The translations under genes were made by a program, and so were the position numbers. 64,000 nucleotides of DNA from Bacillus sp. IITD106. GTDB lineage: Bacteria; Bacillota; Bacilli; Bacillales; Bacillaceae_C. This document shows, one piece after another, positions 52,556 to 62,021 of the stretch (position 1 is its first letter; every line of letters starts with the position of its first letter). Location: contig NZ_JAIAZY010000014.1 in NCBI RefSeq assembly GCF_019459225.1, positions 29,539 through 93,538 on the forward strand, written 5' to 3'. The notes under the pieces are model-generated. The model saw nothing but the letters and a program-made list of their open reading frames with translations, did not search any database and was not told the origin of the DNA.

Positions 52556-53062
52556 TTGCAATATATCATATCAATCTATGAAATGTATATTGCAGGTTTT
52601 GGAGAAATGTTTATCCGTATATGTATTAGTGCCGCTCTAGGATTTCTGATTGGGCTAGATCGCTCTTTTAAGAGTAAACCTGCTGGTGTGAAAACATATA
52701 CATATGTTTGTGTTGCCTGCACACTTATCACCTTAATTTCGATTGAAAGTGCTGAAACATTAAGTGAATATAACAGTGGTAAAATGATGGACCCCATGAG
52801 ATTAGCCGCACAAATTGTTTCAGGTCTTGGTTTTTTGGGTGCAGGAATGATTTTAAAAGATGGACTTAAAGTGAAGGGACTAACATCAGCCGCGATGATT
52901 TTATTTGCTGGTGGCGTAGGTATTGGCGTTGGTGCCGGATTCTATGCAATTGTCATCTGTTCTGTTTTAGTTTCATTTTTTATAGCAACCATGGGAAGGC
53001 TGCTTGAGAAAAATAAAGTAATGGATAGTATCGATCATGATGATATTGATATTGGGCTTTAA
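52556..53062 (+). CDS. MgtC/SapB family membrane protein
   Basis: The 168-residue protein begins TTG with AAAGGG upstream and consists of the MgtC membrane domain: RICISAALGFLIGLDRSFKSKPAGVKTYTYV, then RLAAQIVSGLGFLGAGMILKDG and four to five spans. The C-terminal cytoplasmic domain found in Salmonella MgtC is absent, as in many short homologues. Members are linked to magnesium limitation or membrane potential. Its relation to the sugar genes is not clear. Confidence 0.82.
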   Translation: MQYIISIYEMYIAGFGEMFIRICISAALGFLIGLDRSFKSKPAGVKTYTYVCVACTLITLISIESAETLSEYNSGKMMDPMRLAAQIVSGLGFLGAGMILKDGLKVKGLTSAAMILFAGGVGIGVGAGFYAIVICSVLVSFFIATMGRLLEKNKVMDSIDHDDIDIGL

Positions 53063-53109
53063 GTAGAGGGCGACTTATATTGGTATGTTAAGGCATTCAT
53101 AAAATGCCA

Positions 53110-53138
53110 TTGACAAAACGTTTCATTGGAGGAATGAT
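53110..53138 (+). promoter_or_regulatory. Promoter of the two-component system
   Basis: A perfect TTGACA (53110-53115) lies 17 bases before AATGAT (53133-53138), a four-of-six match to the -10. The spacer contains AAACGTTTC, a CG-centred palindrome-like word. Confidence 0.45.
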
Positions 53139-53177
53139 AAGTAAATAAGGGATGTTTTTAGGGAAGGAGACTACTAT

Positions 53178-54992
53178 GTGAAGCGATTTAGGCACCTATC
53201 CTTTTCTTTAAGGTCAAAAATGATAATAGCAACAGTTGTCTGTTTAGTCATCCCTGCCATCGTTACCTGGGGTATTTCCAGTCAATTGACAAAGGCTGAG
53301 TTAACGAAGCAAACCCTAACAAATGTAGAGGGTTCAATGGAATTAGTTTATCAACATGTTTATAGTTTAATCAATGAAATGATCTATATATCAAATAAAA
53401 TACAATTTGACTCTGAGATCAATTCTTTATTAATCGAGAATCGAAGTTTTGAAAAACGAGGAAAAAAAGAAGATTTTATCATCCAAAGATGGACAAATGA
53501 TAAAAGGATTAACCATTTATTAAATTTTGTATTAATCACTAAAAGCAAATATTATATAACAATCATTTCTCCTGATGGTACATCCTATGCTAATTATTCC
53601 TATCAACATTTCAATCCTGAAAGCTTCTTTAAAGAAGAAGAATGGTATGACAAGCTGCAACATTTAGGTGCGCTGGAAACATATTGGGTTGGATTACAAA
53701 AGGCATACATTCCGCAAGACAAAGAAGAAAGCCCTTACTTTATCACAATTGCACGTGCTTTAAAAGGGTCTTTTGCTGAACCGTATGGCTATTTATTCAT
53801 TAGCATTCCCGAAAGTTCGATTAGCAGTGCGTTTCAAAATTATGGTCAGGATCAAAAATTTATGATCATAAATAATGAAAATACGATACTATCTCATACG
53901 GATCCACACATGGTTGGGCATGTAGCTCAGGTGGATGATTATCCAGTAGGTGAGCCGAACTTAATCAAGATGAGCAACTCCGAAGAATTTGTTTTAGCTA
54001 AAGAACTATCATTCGGTGGTTGGAAGTTGATTAGCATCGCCCCCTCAAAAAATATATTAGGATTCATTAAAAACCTATATGGCAATATCAATCTTATACA
54101 AATCATTATTTTTTTAATCTTTATTACCGCCATTATTCTAATTATTCGAAAGCTTACATCTTCCATATTGAAACTATCTTCTGTTGCCTCACAGGTGAAT
54201 CAAGGAAATTTAAGCGTCCGCTCCAATATAATTGGCAAAGATGAAATTGGAAAACTTGGGAAATCGTTTGATTTAATGCTTGACCGTGTGAATCATATGA
54301 TTATTCAAATTAAAAAAGAGCAAGAACAAAAAAGGAAGGCAGAGCTGGAAATGTTGCAGGCACAGTTGAATCCTCACTTTTTATTCAATATCTTGAATTC
54401 GATTCGAATGAGGATTTTGCTGAAAGGCGATAATGAAAATGCTGAATTACTAAGTTCTCTTTCTTCATTCCTCAGGATGAGTATCAATCGGAATAATGAA
54501 TTTATTTCTTTGTCGGAAGAATTAGATACTGTTACCCACTATATGAAGCTCATAAACTTTAGAAATAAAGAAGAAATAGATTTAATTATTAGGATTCCTT
54601 CTCAATGTTTGGCTTATCAGGTTCCACGCTTTATTTTACAACCATTAATTGAAAATGCTATTTTTCACGGATTAGAACAGGGAGAAGGAACGATTATCAT
54701 TGAAGTAATTCAGAAAGAACAGATCATGACAATCGCAGTAAGGGACAATGGACGTGGTATGTCCTCAGAAGAAGTAGACATTATTCTTGAAAGGCTCCAT
54801 ATAAAAGCGCAACCAGAAGGGGTGTCTAGAGGGATAGGCATCAGTAATGTATACGATCGATTAAATATTTTATTTAATTCGGAATTTTCAATGGAAATTG
54901 AGAGTGAGGAAAAGAAAGGGACAAAGGTGACCTTACAATTACCTGTTAAAAAGGTAGGTGATAAGTTTGCACAAAATTATGTTAGTGGATGA
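53178..54992 (+). CDS. YesM-type sensor histidine kinase
   Basis: The 604-residue kinase starts GTG with AAGGAG upstream. It has a first span at about 15-35, an extracytoplasmic sensor part to about 290 (dCache-like), a second span at about 295-318, a HAMP domain, the His_kinase domain with phosphoacceptor His400 (QLNPHFLFNILNSI) and a HATPase domain (DNGRGMSSEEVD). YesM-type kinases usually sense sugars through an importer and control it. It overlaps the response-regulator gene and lies between two sugar importers. Confidence 0.9.
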   Translation: MKRFRHLSFSLRSKMIIATVVCLVIPAIVTWGISSQLTKAELTKQTLTNVEGSMELVYQHVYSLINEMIYISNKIQFDSEINSLLIENRSFEKRGKKEDFIIQRWTNDKRINHLLNFVLITKSKYYITIISPDGTSYANYSYQHFNPESFFKEEEWYDKLQHLGALETYWVGLQKAYIPQDKEESPYFITIARALKGSFAEPYGYLFISIPESSISSAFQNYGQDQKFMIINNENTILSHTDPHMVGHVAQVDDYPVGEPNLIKMSNSEEFVLAKELSFGGWKLISIAPSKNILGFIKNLYGNINLIQIIIFLIFITAIILIIRKLTSSILKLSSVASQVNQGNLSVRSNIIGKDEIGKLGKSFDLMLDRVNHMIIQIKKEQEQKRKAELEMLQAQLNPHFLFNILNSIRMRILLKGDNENAELLSSLSSFLRMSINRNNEFISLSEELDTVTHYMKLINFRNKEEIDLIIRIPSQCLAYQVPRFILQPLIENAIFHGLEQGEGTIIIEVIQKEQIMTIAVRDNGRGMSSEEVDIILERLHIKAQPEGVSRGIGISNVYDRLNILFNSEFSMEIESEEKKGTKVTLQLPVKKVGDKFAQNYVSG

Positions 54993-56553
54993 CGATTATC
55001 CATTACTCATGTATCTTGCTGAAAATATTCCATGGGATGAGCTGGAAATTGAGGTCATTGGAACGTTTGAAAACGGATTAAAAGCTTTGGAAGTGGCCGA
55101 AAAATGTCCCCCAGATTTACTTATCACTGACATTGGCATGCCAAAAATGAACGGATTAGAATTAATAGAAGGGGTCAAGAAGTTTAATCCTAATCTTTTA
55201 TCGATTATTTTATCTTGTCACGATGACTTTAAATTTGCGCAAAAGGCGATTCAGCTAAGGGTCGATGACTATATTTTAAAGGAGACGATAAATGCTGACA
55301 TCATCATAGAAAAGTTACAAGAATTTAAAAACTCTCTCGCGAAAAACGACCTTCATTTTCAACAAGTAGAGTTACTCAAAATAAGCGAAGATGAATTATC
55401 GACACTAAAGAGTCAATGGATTCGAAATACACTTAAAAGTGACGTTTGGGATATGGAACGATGGGAACAAGAGGCGTTGAACTATAAAATTGACTTAAAT
55501 AAGTATAAATGTATTCCGGTTATGGGATATATGGGTAATTCAACAGGTGCAAAATTAAGATATAATATGTCTGATACATTACTTGAATATGCTTCAAGTA
55601 ATATCATTAATGAAATAATCAGCAAGTATAACAACCTGGTTTTCTTTCAATATAGCCATGATATATTCTTCCTATTTATCCTTAGTGATGGAAAGCAGTC
55701 CGTAGACGTGAATAAGACATTAATGGACATACATGCAGATTTAGAAAAAGTTTTGTCTGTGAAAACATCATTTATGATTGGAAATAAGTGTAGCACGTTC
55801 CACGAGTTTCGCTATAAAATGTTAGAACTTTGGTCTGCAAAGAATCAATTCTTTTATAGCAATCAAATCATTAATACACTTACCGAGGAACCTTTTTCGG
55901 AAGAAGATATATATGTTTATTATTTGGAGGTCTTGGATGACTCTCGTAATTGTTTATTTGAAAATGATAAAGAGGGCATAACTTTGTTGGCTGATCATTG
56001 GCTTCAATTTATTAAGCAAAAAAATTTTCAACCGAATATTGTAAAAGAGTTTTTTAGCAAAGTATTAATAGAATTACAAATCAAAATGAAATTCATCATA
56101 CCAAGTGATCATTTTAAAGTTGAAGAATCAATATACGATAGTCTGTCCTATCTCCACCAATTATCTGAAGTAAAACATTATATAGTACAGTTTTTTGAGA
56201 AGTCTATATTTCTTATGGAAGAAATATATAAACGATCAAAAAGAAAAGAAATATTAAATGTACAAAGATACATTATTTCTAATATCGATAGAAATATTTC
56301 GTTGAATGAAGTGGCAAACCATTTTCATATAAATCATAGTCATTTAAGTAGGCTTTTTAAAAGAGAAACAGGCGAAAATTTTCTGGAATACGTGACAAGA
56401 ATGAAAATGAGCCGAGCAAAAGAATTATTGGATAAAAGTAATCGAACGGTGGAAGAAATTGCTGAACAGATTGGTTACGAGAAAGGTTATTTTCACAAAA
56501 TATTTAAGAAAGTAACAGGAGTAACTCCAAATGAATATCGAACATATTACTAA
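54967..56553 (+). CDS. YesN-type response regulator with AraC output domain
   Basis: From TTG 54967 (GGTGAT upstream) the product has 528 residues. It has a receiver domain with phosphoacceptor Asp55 in LLITDIGMPKMNG and Lys106-type YILKET, a long central linker, and a C-terminal AraC double helix-turn-helix (about 430-528, ISLNEVANHFHINHSHLSRLFKR and RTVEEIAEQIGYEKGYFHKIFKK). It is translated within the kinase gene's end (26-base overlap). It should activate one or both flanking sugar importer operons. Confidence 0.9.
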   Translation: MHKIMLVDDDYPLLMYLAENIPWDELEIEVIGTFENGLKALEVAEKCPPDLLITDIGMPKMNGLELIEGVKKFNPNLLSIILSCHDDFKFAQKAIQLRVDDYILKETINADIIIEKLQEFKNSLAKNDLHFQQVELLKISEDELSTLKSQWIRNTLKSDVWDMERWEQEALNYKIDLNKYKCIPVMGYMGNSTGAKLRYNMSDTLLEYASSNIINEIISKYNNLVFFQYSHDIFFLFILSDGKQSVDVNKTLMDIHADLEKVLSVKTSFMIGNKCSTFHEFRYKMLELWSAKNQFFYSNQIINTLTEEPFSEEDIYVYYLEVLDDSRNCLFENDKEGITLLADHWLQFIKQKNFQPNIVKEFFSKVLIELQIKMKFIIPSDHFKVEESIYDSLSYLHQLSEVKHYIVQFFEKSIFLMEEIYKRSKRKEILNVQRYIISNIDRNISLNEVANHFHINHSHLSRLFKRETGENFLEYVTRMKMSRAKELLDKSNRTVEEIAEQIGYEKGYFHKIFKKVTGVTPNEYRTYY

Positions 56554-56597
56554 AAAACAAAATAATGATCTCAATTGGTATTTTAGGGGGCTTAAAA

Positions 56598-57293
56598 ATG
56601 GACAAACAAGTAGTAACACTTTATATAGTCAGACACGGAAAAACGATGCTTAATACAGCTGATAGAGTGCAAGGATGGGCAGATTCTCCTTTAACACAAG
56701 CTGGAGTTGAAGTTGCTATTGCACTGGGAAAGGGGCTGCAAATAGAAAAGATCTCTTTCGATGCTGCTTATAGTAGTGACAGTGGCCGCGCTATTGAAAC
56801 AGCTGAAATTGTTTTACATGAAAGTGGACATCAAGATTTAGCTTTTATAAAAAATAAACAGTTACGAGAAGTAAACTTTGGTAAATACGAAGGTGATTTG
56901 AATGCGACGATGTGGACTCATATATTAGATCAGTTAAAAATTGATTCTATGGAGGAAGTAGGTAATTTCGGATTATCAAGAATTGTCGATACCATTGCCA
57001 CATTAGATGAAACGAAACAGGCAGAAAACTGGGAAAAAGTTTCACTTCGCGTTAAGGAAAGTATTGACGAAATTGCAAATAAGCAAGCGGAGAATGGTGG
57101 AGGGAATGTTTTAATTGTTACTCACGGAATGACCATCGGCGCATTGTTAGCCACAATTGATCCGTCTAATAAAGCAAGGGGATTGGACAATGCAAGTGTA
57201 ACAAAAATAGAGTACGCAGGCGGAAAATTCACAGTAAAATCAATTGGCGATATGAGCTATGTGGAAAAAGGGAGACTACAAGTTACTGTATAG
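56598..57293 (+). CDS. Histidine phosphatase family protein
   Basis: The 231-residue enzyme has the phosphohistidine motif RHGKT at residues 12-16 (His13) and the second active-site histidine in VTHGMTIGAL. Together with AYSSDSGRAIETAEI this places it in the phosphoglycerate-mutase-like superfamily, most likely acting as a phosphatase on a sugar phosphate. ATG 56598 with GGGGGC upstream is preferred to 56565. It follows the regulator by 44 bases and could share its transcript. Confidence 0.85.
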   Translation: MDKQVVTLYIVRHGKTMLNTADRVQGWADSPLTQAGVEVAIALGKGLQIEKISFDAAYSSDSGRAIETAEIVLHESGHQDLAFIKNKQLREVNFGKYEGDLNATMWTHILDQLKIDSMEEVGNFGLSRIVDTIATLDETKQAENWEKVSLRVKESIDEIANKQAENGGGNVLIVTHGMTIGALLATIDPSNKARGLDNASVTKIEYAGGKFTVKSIGDMSYVEKGRLQVTV

Positions 57294-57496
57294 ATTGGGA
57301 ATATCATTCAAAAAACTAGTATGTAAGAAAAATTTTTACACCAATTTTATGGAGTTAAATTACGCAATGCTAATGATATTTTAAAGATAAATATAAGGGA
57401 ATATAATAGATCGACATGTGCCAAGCACTTGTCGATCATGTGTCAGTTTTATAGGATCATGTGAAAAGTTCGATAAAAAAGAAAACTGGAATGCCC

Positions 57497-58408
57497 TTAT
57501 TGGGAAAACATTTGATTTTGAATAGCCATTTTCAAAATGTTAATAAATTCTATAGAAGCCTTGGACATATTATGATTTTTTAATCGAATCCATCCAAATA
57601 AAAGAATTAAATCATTATTTTTAATTTCCAAGGGAATAATGTCACCGGACTGAACGTATGCGTTATTCATGATGGAGAAATCAGGGTAAAAGCCAATAGC
57701 GACTCCTTCGGTAATTAACTTTTTAGTTGTTTCTGTTTGGCCCGTTGTTAACATTATATTGAAATGATCAGTATTTAATAATTTTTTTAGATATTCATGT
57801 TGGCGAAAATTCTCTTTAAATGTCACAATTGGTTCTTGAGCGATTATTTCCACCGGCATTGGATTATAAAGGGGGACAGTAGAGTTCTTGCCAATGCAAA
57901 CCATATAAGTGCCAGTTAGTAAATGACGAAATTCCACCCTGTTATCTAATTGTTCACCAGGCTGAGAAGAAATTAATCCAATATCCACTCGTTTAGTAAT
58001 TACATCTTGCATTATTTGTTTAGAACCATCCTCATTTACCTCTATCCGAACATTAGGATGCTTTTTTTTATAAATTGACAGTACATCACTAAGGAATGCG
58101 TTGGACATACTGGGAATGGAAGCTATCTTTAAACTTCCGTTTAATATATCAGTTTCAGCTTGAGCCTCATCATAAATGTCTTGGATTAAATTAAGGATAC
58201 TCTGTGCTTTGTTTAATAGTGAGCCACCTATTTTTGTTAGTTTCACTCCTGAACGTGACCGCTCAAATAACTTCACATTTAATTCATCCTCCAAATTAGA
58301 AATGGCTTGACTAATACTTGGTTGAGAAATATGAAGATTCTTAGCAGTAAGAGAAAATGATTGGTATTTAGCTAGTTCTACAAAGTATTTTAGCTGTTCG
58401 ACTCTGAT
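57497..58408 (-). CDS. LysR family regulator with non-AUG start
   Basis: The 303-residue regulator has the LysR winged helix at the N-terminus (VEQLKYFVELAKYQSFSLTA and HISQPSISQAISNLEDEL) and a substrate-binding effector domain from about 90. The first ATG/GTG/TTG-type codon in frame is a TTG at 58294, which would cut off the DNA-binding domain. A good AAAGGAG (58424-58418) sits before ATT 58411 and ATC 58408, one of which must be the start, unless the gene has lost its ATG. It is divergent from the AtuA-like gene and probably controls it. Confidence 0.75.
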   Translation of the reverse strand: MRVEQLKYFVELAKYQSFSLTAKNLHISQPSISQAISNLEDELNVKLFERSRSGVKLTKIGGSLLNKAQSILNLIQDIYDEAQAETDILNGSLKIASIPSMSNAFLSDVLSIYKKKHPNVRIEVNEDGSKQIMQDVITKRVDIGLISSQPGEQLDNRVEFRHLLTGTYMVCIGKNSTVPLYNPMPVEIIAQEPIVTFKENFRQHEYLKKLLNTDHFNIMLTTGQTETTKKLITEGVAIGFYPDFSIMNNAYVQSGDIIPLEIKNNDLILLFGWIRLKNHNMSKASIEFINILKMAIQNQMFSQ

Positions 58409-58411
58409 AAT

Positions 58412-58668
58412 AATCGTCTCCTTTCTATAGGATGTGCCTATATTAATATTAACAAACTGTATTTTACTTTTCTATTGCCTATATATAAAATGAAATAAAA
58501 TTGTTCATACAATATTTAGTTAGAATTTTTACATTCAAAAAAGTCGAAATAGTTTTGAAAATCATCGAAATAAATGCACTAAAACCACTATTTTAAAAGG
58601 AGGTAAAAATATCCTAATGTTAGTTAACTAAAAGACCACATGCAATAAAAAGGAGGAAATTTTAATAA
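58412..58668. other. Divergent intergenic region between LysR and AtuA-like genes
   Basis: AT-rich sequence must contain the divergent promoters and the LysR-binding site (T-N11-A type), but no unique match can be chosen by eye. A GGAGG at about 58600 is followed by a four-codon frame only. Confidence 0.4.
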
Positions 58669-58818
58669 TGGATTTAATAAAATGTAATTTTTTCTCGAAT
58701 ACATTGGGAATGAGCACTTCTATTAAGCGGAACAAGTAAGGGTCGTTCAGTAGCCTGCATTAAAAAATGGATTAGTCAGCTTAGTAGGAGGGCGTATCCT
58801 TGAAAAAGATTAGAATTG
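58669..58818 (+). pseudogene. Fused gene remnants upstream of the AtuA-like gene
   Basis: AAGGAGG precedes an ATG frame of 23 codons whose start (MDLIKCNFFSNTLGMSTS) resembles the N-terminus of intracellular esterases such as the one at 47964. It then shifts into an unrelated frame AEQVRVVQ-stop-PALKNGLVSLVGGRILEKD ending at TAG near 58817, inside the next gene. This looks like a deletion junction between an esterase start and the end of another gene. The second identity is unknown. Confidence 0.45.
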
Positions 58819-60191
58819 GATCTGGTGCTGGATATGGTGGAGACCGTATTAAACCAGCAATAGATATAATTGAAAAAGGAAATTTGGATTATATTATTTT
58901 TGAGTGTTTAGCAGAAAGAACAATAGCATTGGCACAATTAGAAAAATTAAAAGACCCAGATAAAGGATATAATGAATGGCTTGAATATAGGTTTGCTAAA
59001 CTCTTACCGATTTGCTTGGAAAAAAAAGTGAAGATTATTACAAATATGGGTGCTGCTAATCCTAGATCTGCTGCTGCGAAAATCAAAGAAATAGCTGTTC
59101 AATTAAACATACCTTATGTAAAAATTGCAGTAGTTTTGGGAGACGATGTTTTTCATTTAATCGATCAATATTTAGAGCAACCTATTAAGGAGACTGGGCA
59201 ATCTGTTAAATCGATAAAATCCTCTATTATATCCGCGAATGCATACATTGGCGCGGAAGGAATTGTCGAAGCGTTGAAAAGTGATGCAGATATTATTGTT
59301 ACGGGAAGAGCAGCTGACCCGGCATTAGTTCTGGGTCCGTTAATGTTTGAGTTTGGCTGGGAAAGAGACGACTATGATTTATTGGGAAAGGGGATTATGG
59401 CGGGGCATTTACTGGAATGTGGTTGCCAAGTAACAGGAGGGTATTTTGCTGATCCAGGATTAAAGGAAGTTCCAGAAATATGGAACTTGGGGTATCCAAT
59501 CGCGGAAGTTGATAAAAAAGGAAATATCACGATATCGAAACTGAAAGACACTGGAGGTATTGTTAGTTCAGCTACTGTAAAAGAACAAATTTGTTATGAA
59601 ATTCATGATCCGGCTAATTATTTAACACCAGATGTTATAGCAGATTTTTCTAAAGTGCAGGTAATGGAGATAAGGAAAGATGAGGTTCTTGTAATAGGAG
59701 CTACCGGAAAAAAGAGAACAGATTATTATAAAACGAGTATAGGATATCTTGATGGTTTTATGGTAGAGTGCGAGATTAGCTACGGGGGATCTGGGGCTTA
59801 CGACAGAGCTAAATTAGCAAGTCAAATCATTGACAAAAGATTAAAAATGAATGACGTTCCTTTTGAGGAATTAAGGGTAGATTTTATTGGTGTTAATTCC
59901 TTATATAGGGATTTCCTATCAAATAAAATCAGTAGTGATACACATCATGAAGCAAAGGATGTTCGCCTAAGGATTGCAGGGCGTACGATGTCAGAAGTTG
60001 ATGCACGGCGGATCGGACATGAATTTGAGTCATTATTGACAAACGGTCCGGCTGGAGGTGGTGGGGTGAGAATAAGTGTAAGACAAGTGATCGCCATCGG
60101 ATCAATTCTTATTCCACAGAAAGATATTGATATCAATGTTTTATACATCGAAGTGAAAAATGATGAGACTAAGAAATGTAGCATAGTCTAG
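58800..60191 (+). CDS. AtuA family (DUF1446) protein
   Basis: The 463-residue protein matches DUF1446: IGSGAGYGGDRIKPAIDIIEKG at the start, NMGAANPRSAAAKI, IIVTGRAADPALVLGPLMFEFGW, LECGCQVTGGYFADPG and the terminal TNGPAGGGGVR block. AtuA belongs to acyclic terpene utilisation in Pseudomonas, but most Firmicute members have unknown roles, often in catabolic clusters with LysR genes. The start is TTG with GGAGGG upstream. No partner AtuB-H genes are present, so terpene use is not supported here. Confidence 0.85.
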   Translation: MKKIRIGSGAGYGGDRIKPAIDIIEKGNLDYIIFECLAERTIALAQLEKLKDPDKGYNEWLEYRFAKLLPICLEKKVKIITNMGAANPRSAAAKIKEIAVQLNIPYVKIAVVLGDDVFHLIDQYLEQPIKETGQSVKSIKSSIISANAYIGAEGIVEALKSDADIIVTGRAADPALVLGPLMFEFGWERDDYDLLGKGIMAGHLLECGCQVTGGYFADPGLKEVPEIWNLGYPIAEVDKKGNITISKLKDTGGIVSSATVKEQICYEIHDPANYLTPDVIADFSKVQVMEIRKDEVLVIGATGKKRTDYYKTSIGYLDGFMVECEISYGGSGAYDRAKLASQIIDKRLKMNDVPFEELRVDFIGVNSLYRDFLSNKISSDTHHEAKDVRLRIAGRTMSEVDARRIGHEFESLLTNGPAGGGGVRISVRQVIAIGSILIPQKDIDINVLYIEVKNDETKKCSIV

Positions 60192-60274
60192 CATAGGTGA
60201 TAAAGGAAATATCTCAAACATCTTTATTTGATACGTGAAAAATAGAAGGGGTGATGCTTATTTTTAAATGAAAA

Positions 60275-60288
60275 TGTAAGCGCATTAT
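60275..60288. promoter_or_regulatory. Possible catabolite-repression (cre) half-match
   Basis: TGTAAGCGCATTAT carries the strong left half TGTAAGCG of the cre consensus, but not the closing CA. Its position 66 bases before a sugar binding-protein gene fits CcpA control. Weak evidence. Confidence 0.3.
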
Positions 60289-60353
60289 ACTAAGGTGTTA
60301 AGGGAACTAATTCTTTTCAATTCAAATCTATTAAAATACCAGGGGGGAGAATC

Positions 60354-61838
60354 ATGTTTAAGAAATCAAAACTTTCTAATTTACTCCTAGCAACTATCTT
60401 AATCGTTTCTGTCATTCTTGCAGGTTGTGCTGGAGGTGGTAAATCAAAAAAGAGCTCTACCAAGGACGGAGATGGAGCTTATAAAATTACCATGGCTTAT
60501 CTCGATACTGGAACACAAGATGATTTAAAGCTAATAGAGGAAGAAATCAGTAAAATTACTAAAGAAAAAATCAATGCAACTGTAGAACTTTTACCGACAG
60601 GCTTTGGAGTATGGAATGAGCAAACAAATTTAATGTTGACCTCTGGTGAAAAGCTGGACCTTATTGTCACTGGAAGCGTATTCAACTACAATACTCAAGC
60701 AGTTAAAGGACAATTAGTTCCTTTAGACGATTTATTACAATCTTATGGTCAAGGAATATTAGAGGTTTTTCCAGATCATATATTAGATGCAACTAGGGTT
60801 AATGGAGAAATATATGGAATCCCATCAATGCGAGAGTGGTCTGCTGACTATGGATTCGTTATGAGAAAAGATCTTGTGGATAAACATAATATTGATTTGT
60901 CCAATGTAAAGACATTTGAAGATTTAGACGAAGTCTTTAGAGTTATTAAAGAAAATGAACCCGACATTGTTCCTTCTGGAAGTGCTCTCACACCTGTAAC
61001 CGCATTTACTTATGGTAAGTTTGATAACTTCGGTAGCAGTGTAGGTGCTCTTGATTTGACAAAAGAAGGGGATTGGACGGTCATCAATCAGTTTGAACAT
61101 CCTCTTTATGAAAGTGCTGTCAAAAAAGCTAGGGAATGGTATCAAGCTGGCTATACACCAAAAGATGCAGCTACCGCTCAAGAACTAGGAGCGCCGCAAG
61201 TTAAAAACGGTAAAGCATTTGGGTATTTGAATAACACGAAACCAGGTTTTGAAAGGCAAGAATCGATTATCACTGGTTATGAAATGGATGCAGTGAGACT
61301 AACAGATAATTTTCAAGCAACAGGAAGTATAACAAGCTTCATGTTATCTATCGCTAAAAATAGCCAAAATCCTGAAAAAGCAATGGAATTTTTAAACTTA
61401 TTATACACTGATGCAGATATTATGAATTTACTTACTCTAGGAATTGAAGGAAAACACTATCAAGAAACTCCAGATGGTTTTGTTAATTTAATTCCAGATT
61501 CAGGTTATTCTTTAGATCAGTGGCAACTTGCCAATAACTTTATTACAAAGATTAAAGAAGGTCAGCCAGCAGATTACTGGGAGCAAATGAGCGCATTTAA
61601 TGATACAGCTAGGCAATCACCCGCTTTTGGATTTACCTTTAATGCAGATCCTGTTAAGACAGAAATTGCTACTGTGTCTAACGTTATTGAACAATATCAA
61701 AAAGCCTTAGAAATGGGAACATTGGATCCTGATAAAAGCTTACCAGAGTTTCATGGAAAGCTAAAAGCTGCCGGTGCAGATAAAATCATTGCAGAAAAAC
61801 AAAAACAACTGGATGAATGGAAAGCGAATAAGAAGTAG
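60354..61838 (+). CDS. Sugar ABC transporter solute-binding lipoprotein (LplA/DUF3502-like)
   Basis: The 494-residue protein has a lipoprotein signal with Cys25 (LAGC) and a large solute-binding domain with GVWNEQTNLMLTSGEKLDLIVTG, YGIPSMREWSADYGFVMRKDLVDKH and a C-terminal helical DUF3502-type part. This class binds oligosaccharides, often uronate- or rhamnose-containing, for LplBC-type permeases. GGGGGGAG precedes the ATG. It heads the second importer operon. Confidence 0.87.
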   Translation: MFKKSKLSNLLLATILIVSVILAGCAGGGKSKKSSTKDGDGAYKITMAYLDTGTQDDLKLIEEEISKITKEKINATVELLPTGFGVWNEQTNLMLTSGEKLDLIVTGSVFNYNTQAVKGQLVPLDDLLQSYGQGILEVFPDHILDATRVNGEIYGIPSMREWSADYGFVMRKDLVDKHNIDLSNVKTFEDLDEVFRVIKENEPDIVPSGSALTPVTAFTYGKFDNFGSSVGALDLTKEGDWTVINQFEHPLYESAVKKAREWYQAGYTPKDAATAQELGAPQVKNGKAFGYLNNTKPGFERQESIITGYEMDAVRLTDNFQATGSITSFMLSIAKNSQNPEKAMEFLNLLYTDADIMNLLTLGIEGKHYQETPDGFVNLIPDSGYSLDQWQLANNFITKIKEGQPADYWEQMSAFNDTARQSPAFGFTFNADPVKTEIATVSNVIEQYQKALEMGTLDPDKSLPEFHGKLKAAGADKIIAEKQKQLDEWKANKK

Positions 61839-61846
61839 TTTTATAG

Positions 61847-61871
61847 GAGAACTAGTTTTAAGCTAGTTCTC
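61847..61871 (+). promoter_or_regulatory. Intercistronic hairpin between binding protein and permease
   Basis: GAGAACTAG (61847-61855) pairs perfectly with CTAGTTCTC (61863-61871) just after the binding-protein stop, without a T-run. Such hairpins commonly stabilise the upstream message so that more binding protein than permease is made. Confidence 0.5.
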
Positions 61872-62021
61872 TATAATCCCGAATAAGTATTCCGGAGTTT
61901 GGATGCGTTCACAGTAATGGAATAGTAAACATTAAAAGTCGTTTTTTAGATAGTAGCAAAGTTACAGCTCTATTAAAATTAATATTAGTAACAAATATAT
62001 ATTTATAAGGAGGTTAGAACA

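Noticed and set aside
58800..60191. A terpene-degradation cluster because of the AtuA name
   Set aside because: No acyl-CoA carboxylase, dehydrogenase or other Atu genes accompany it; the family is much broader than terpene use.
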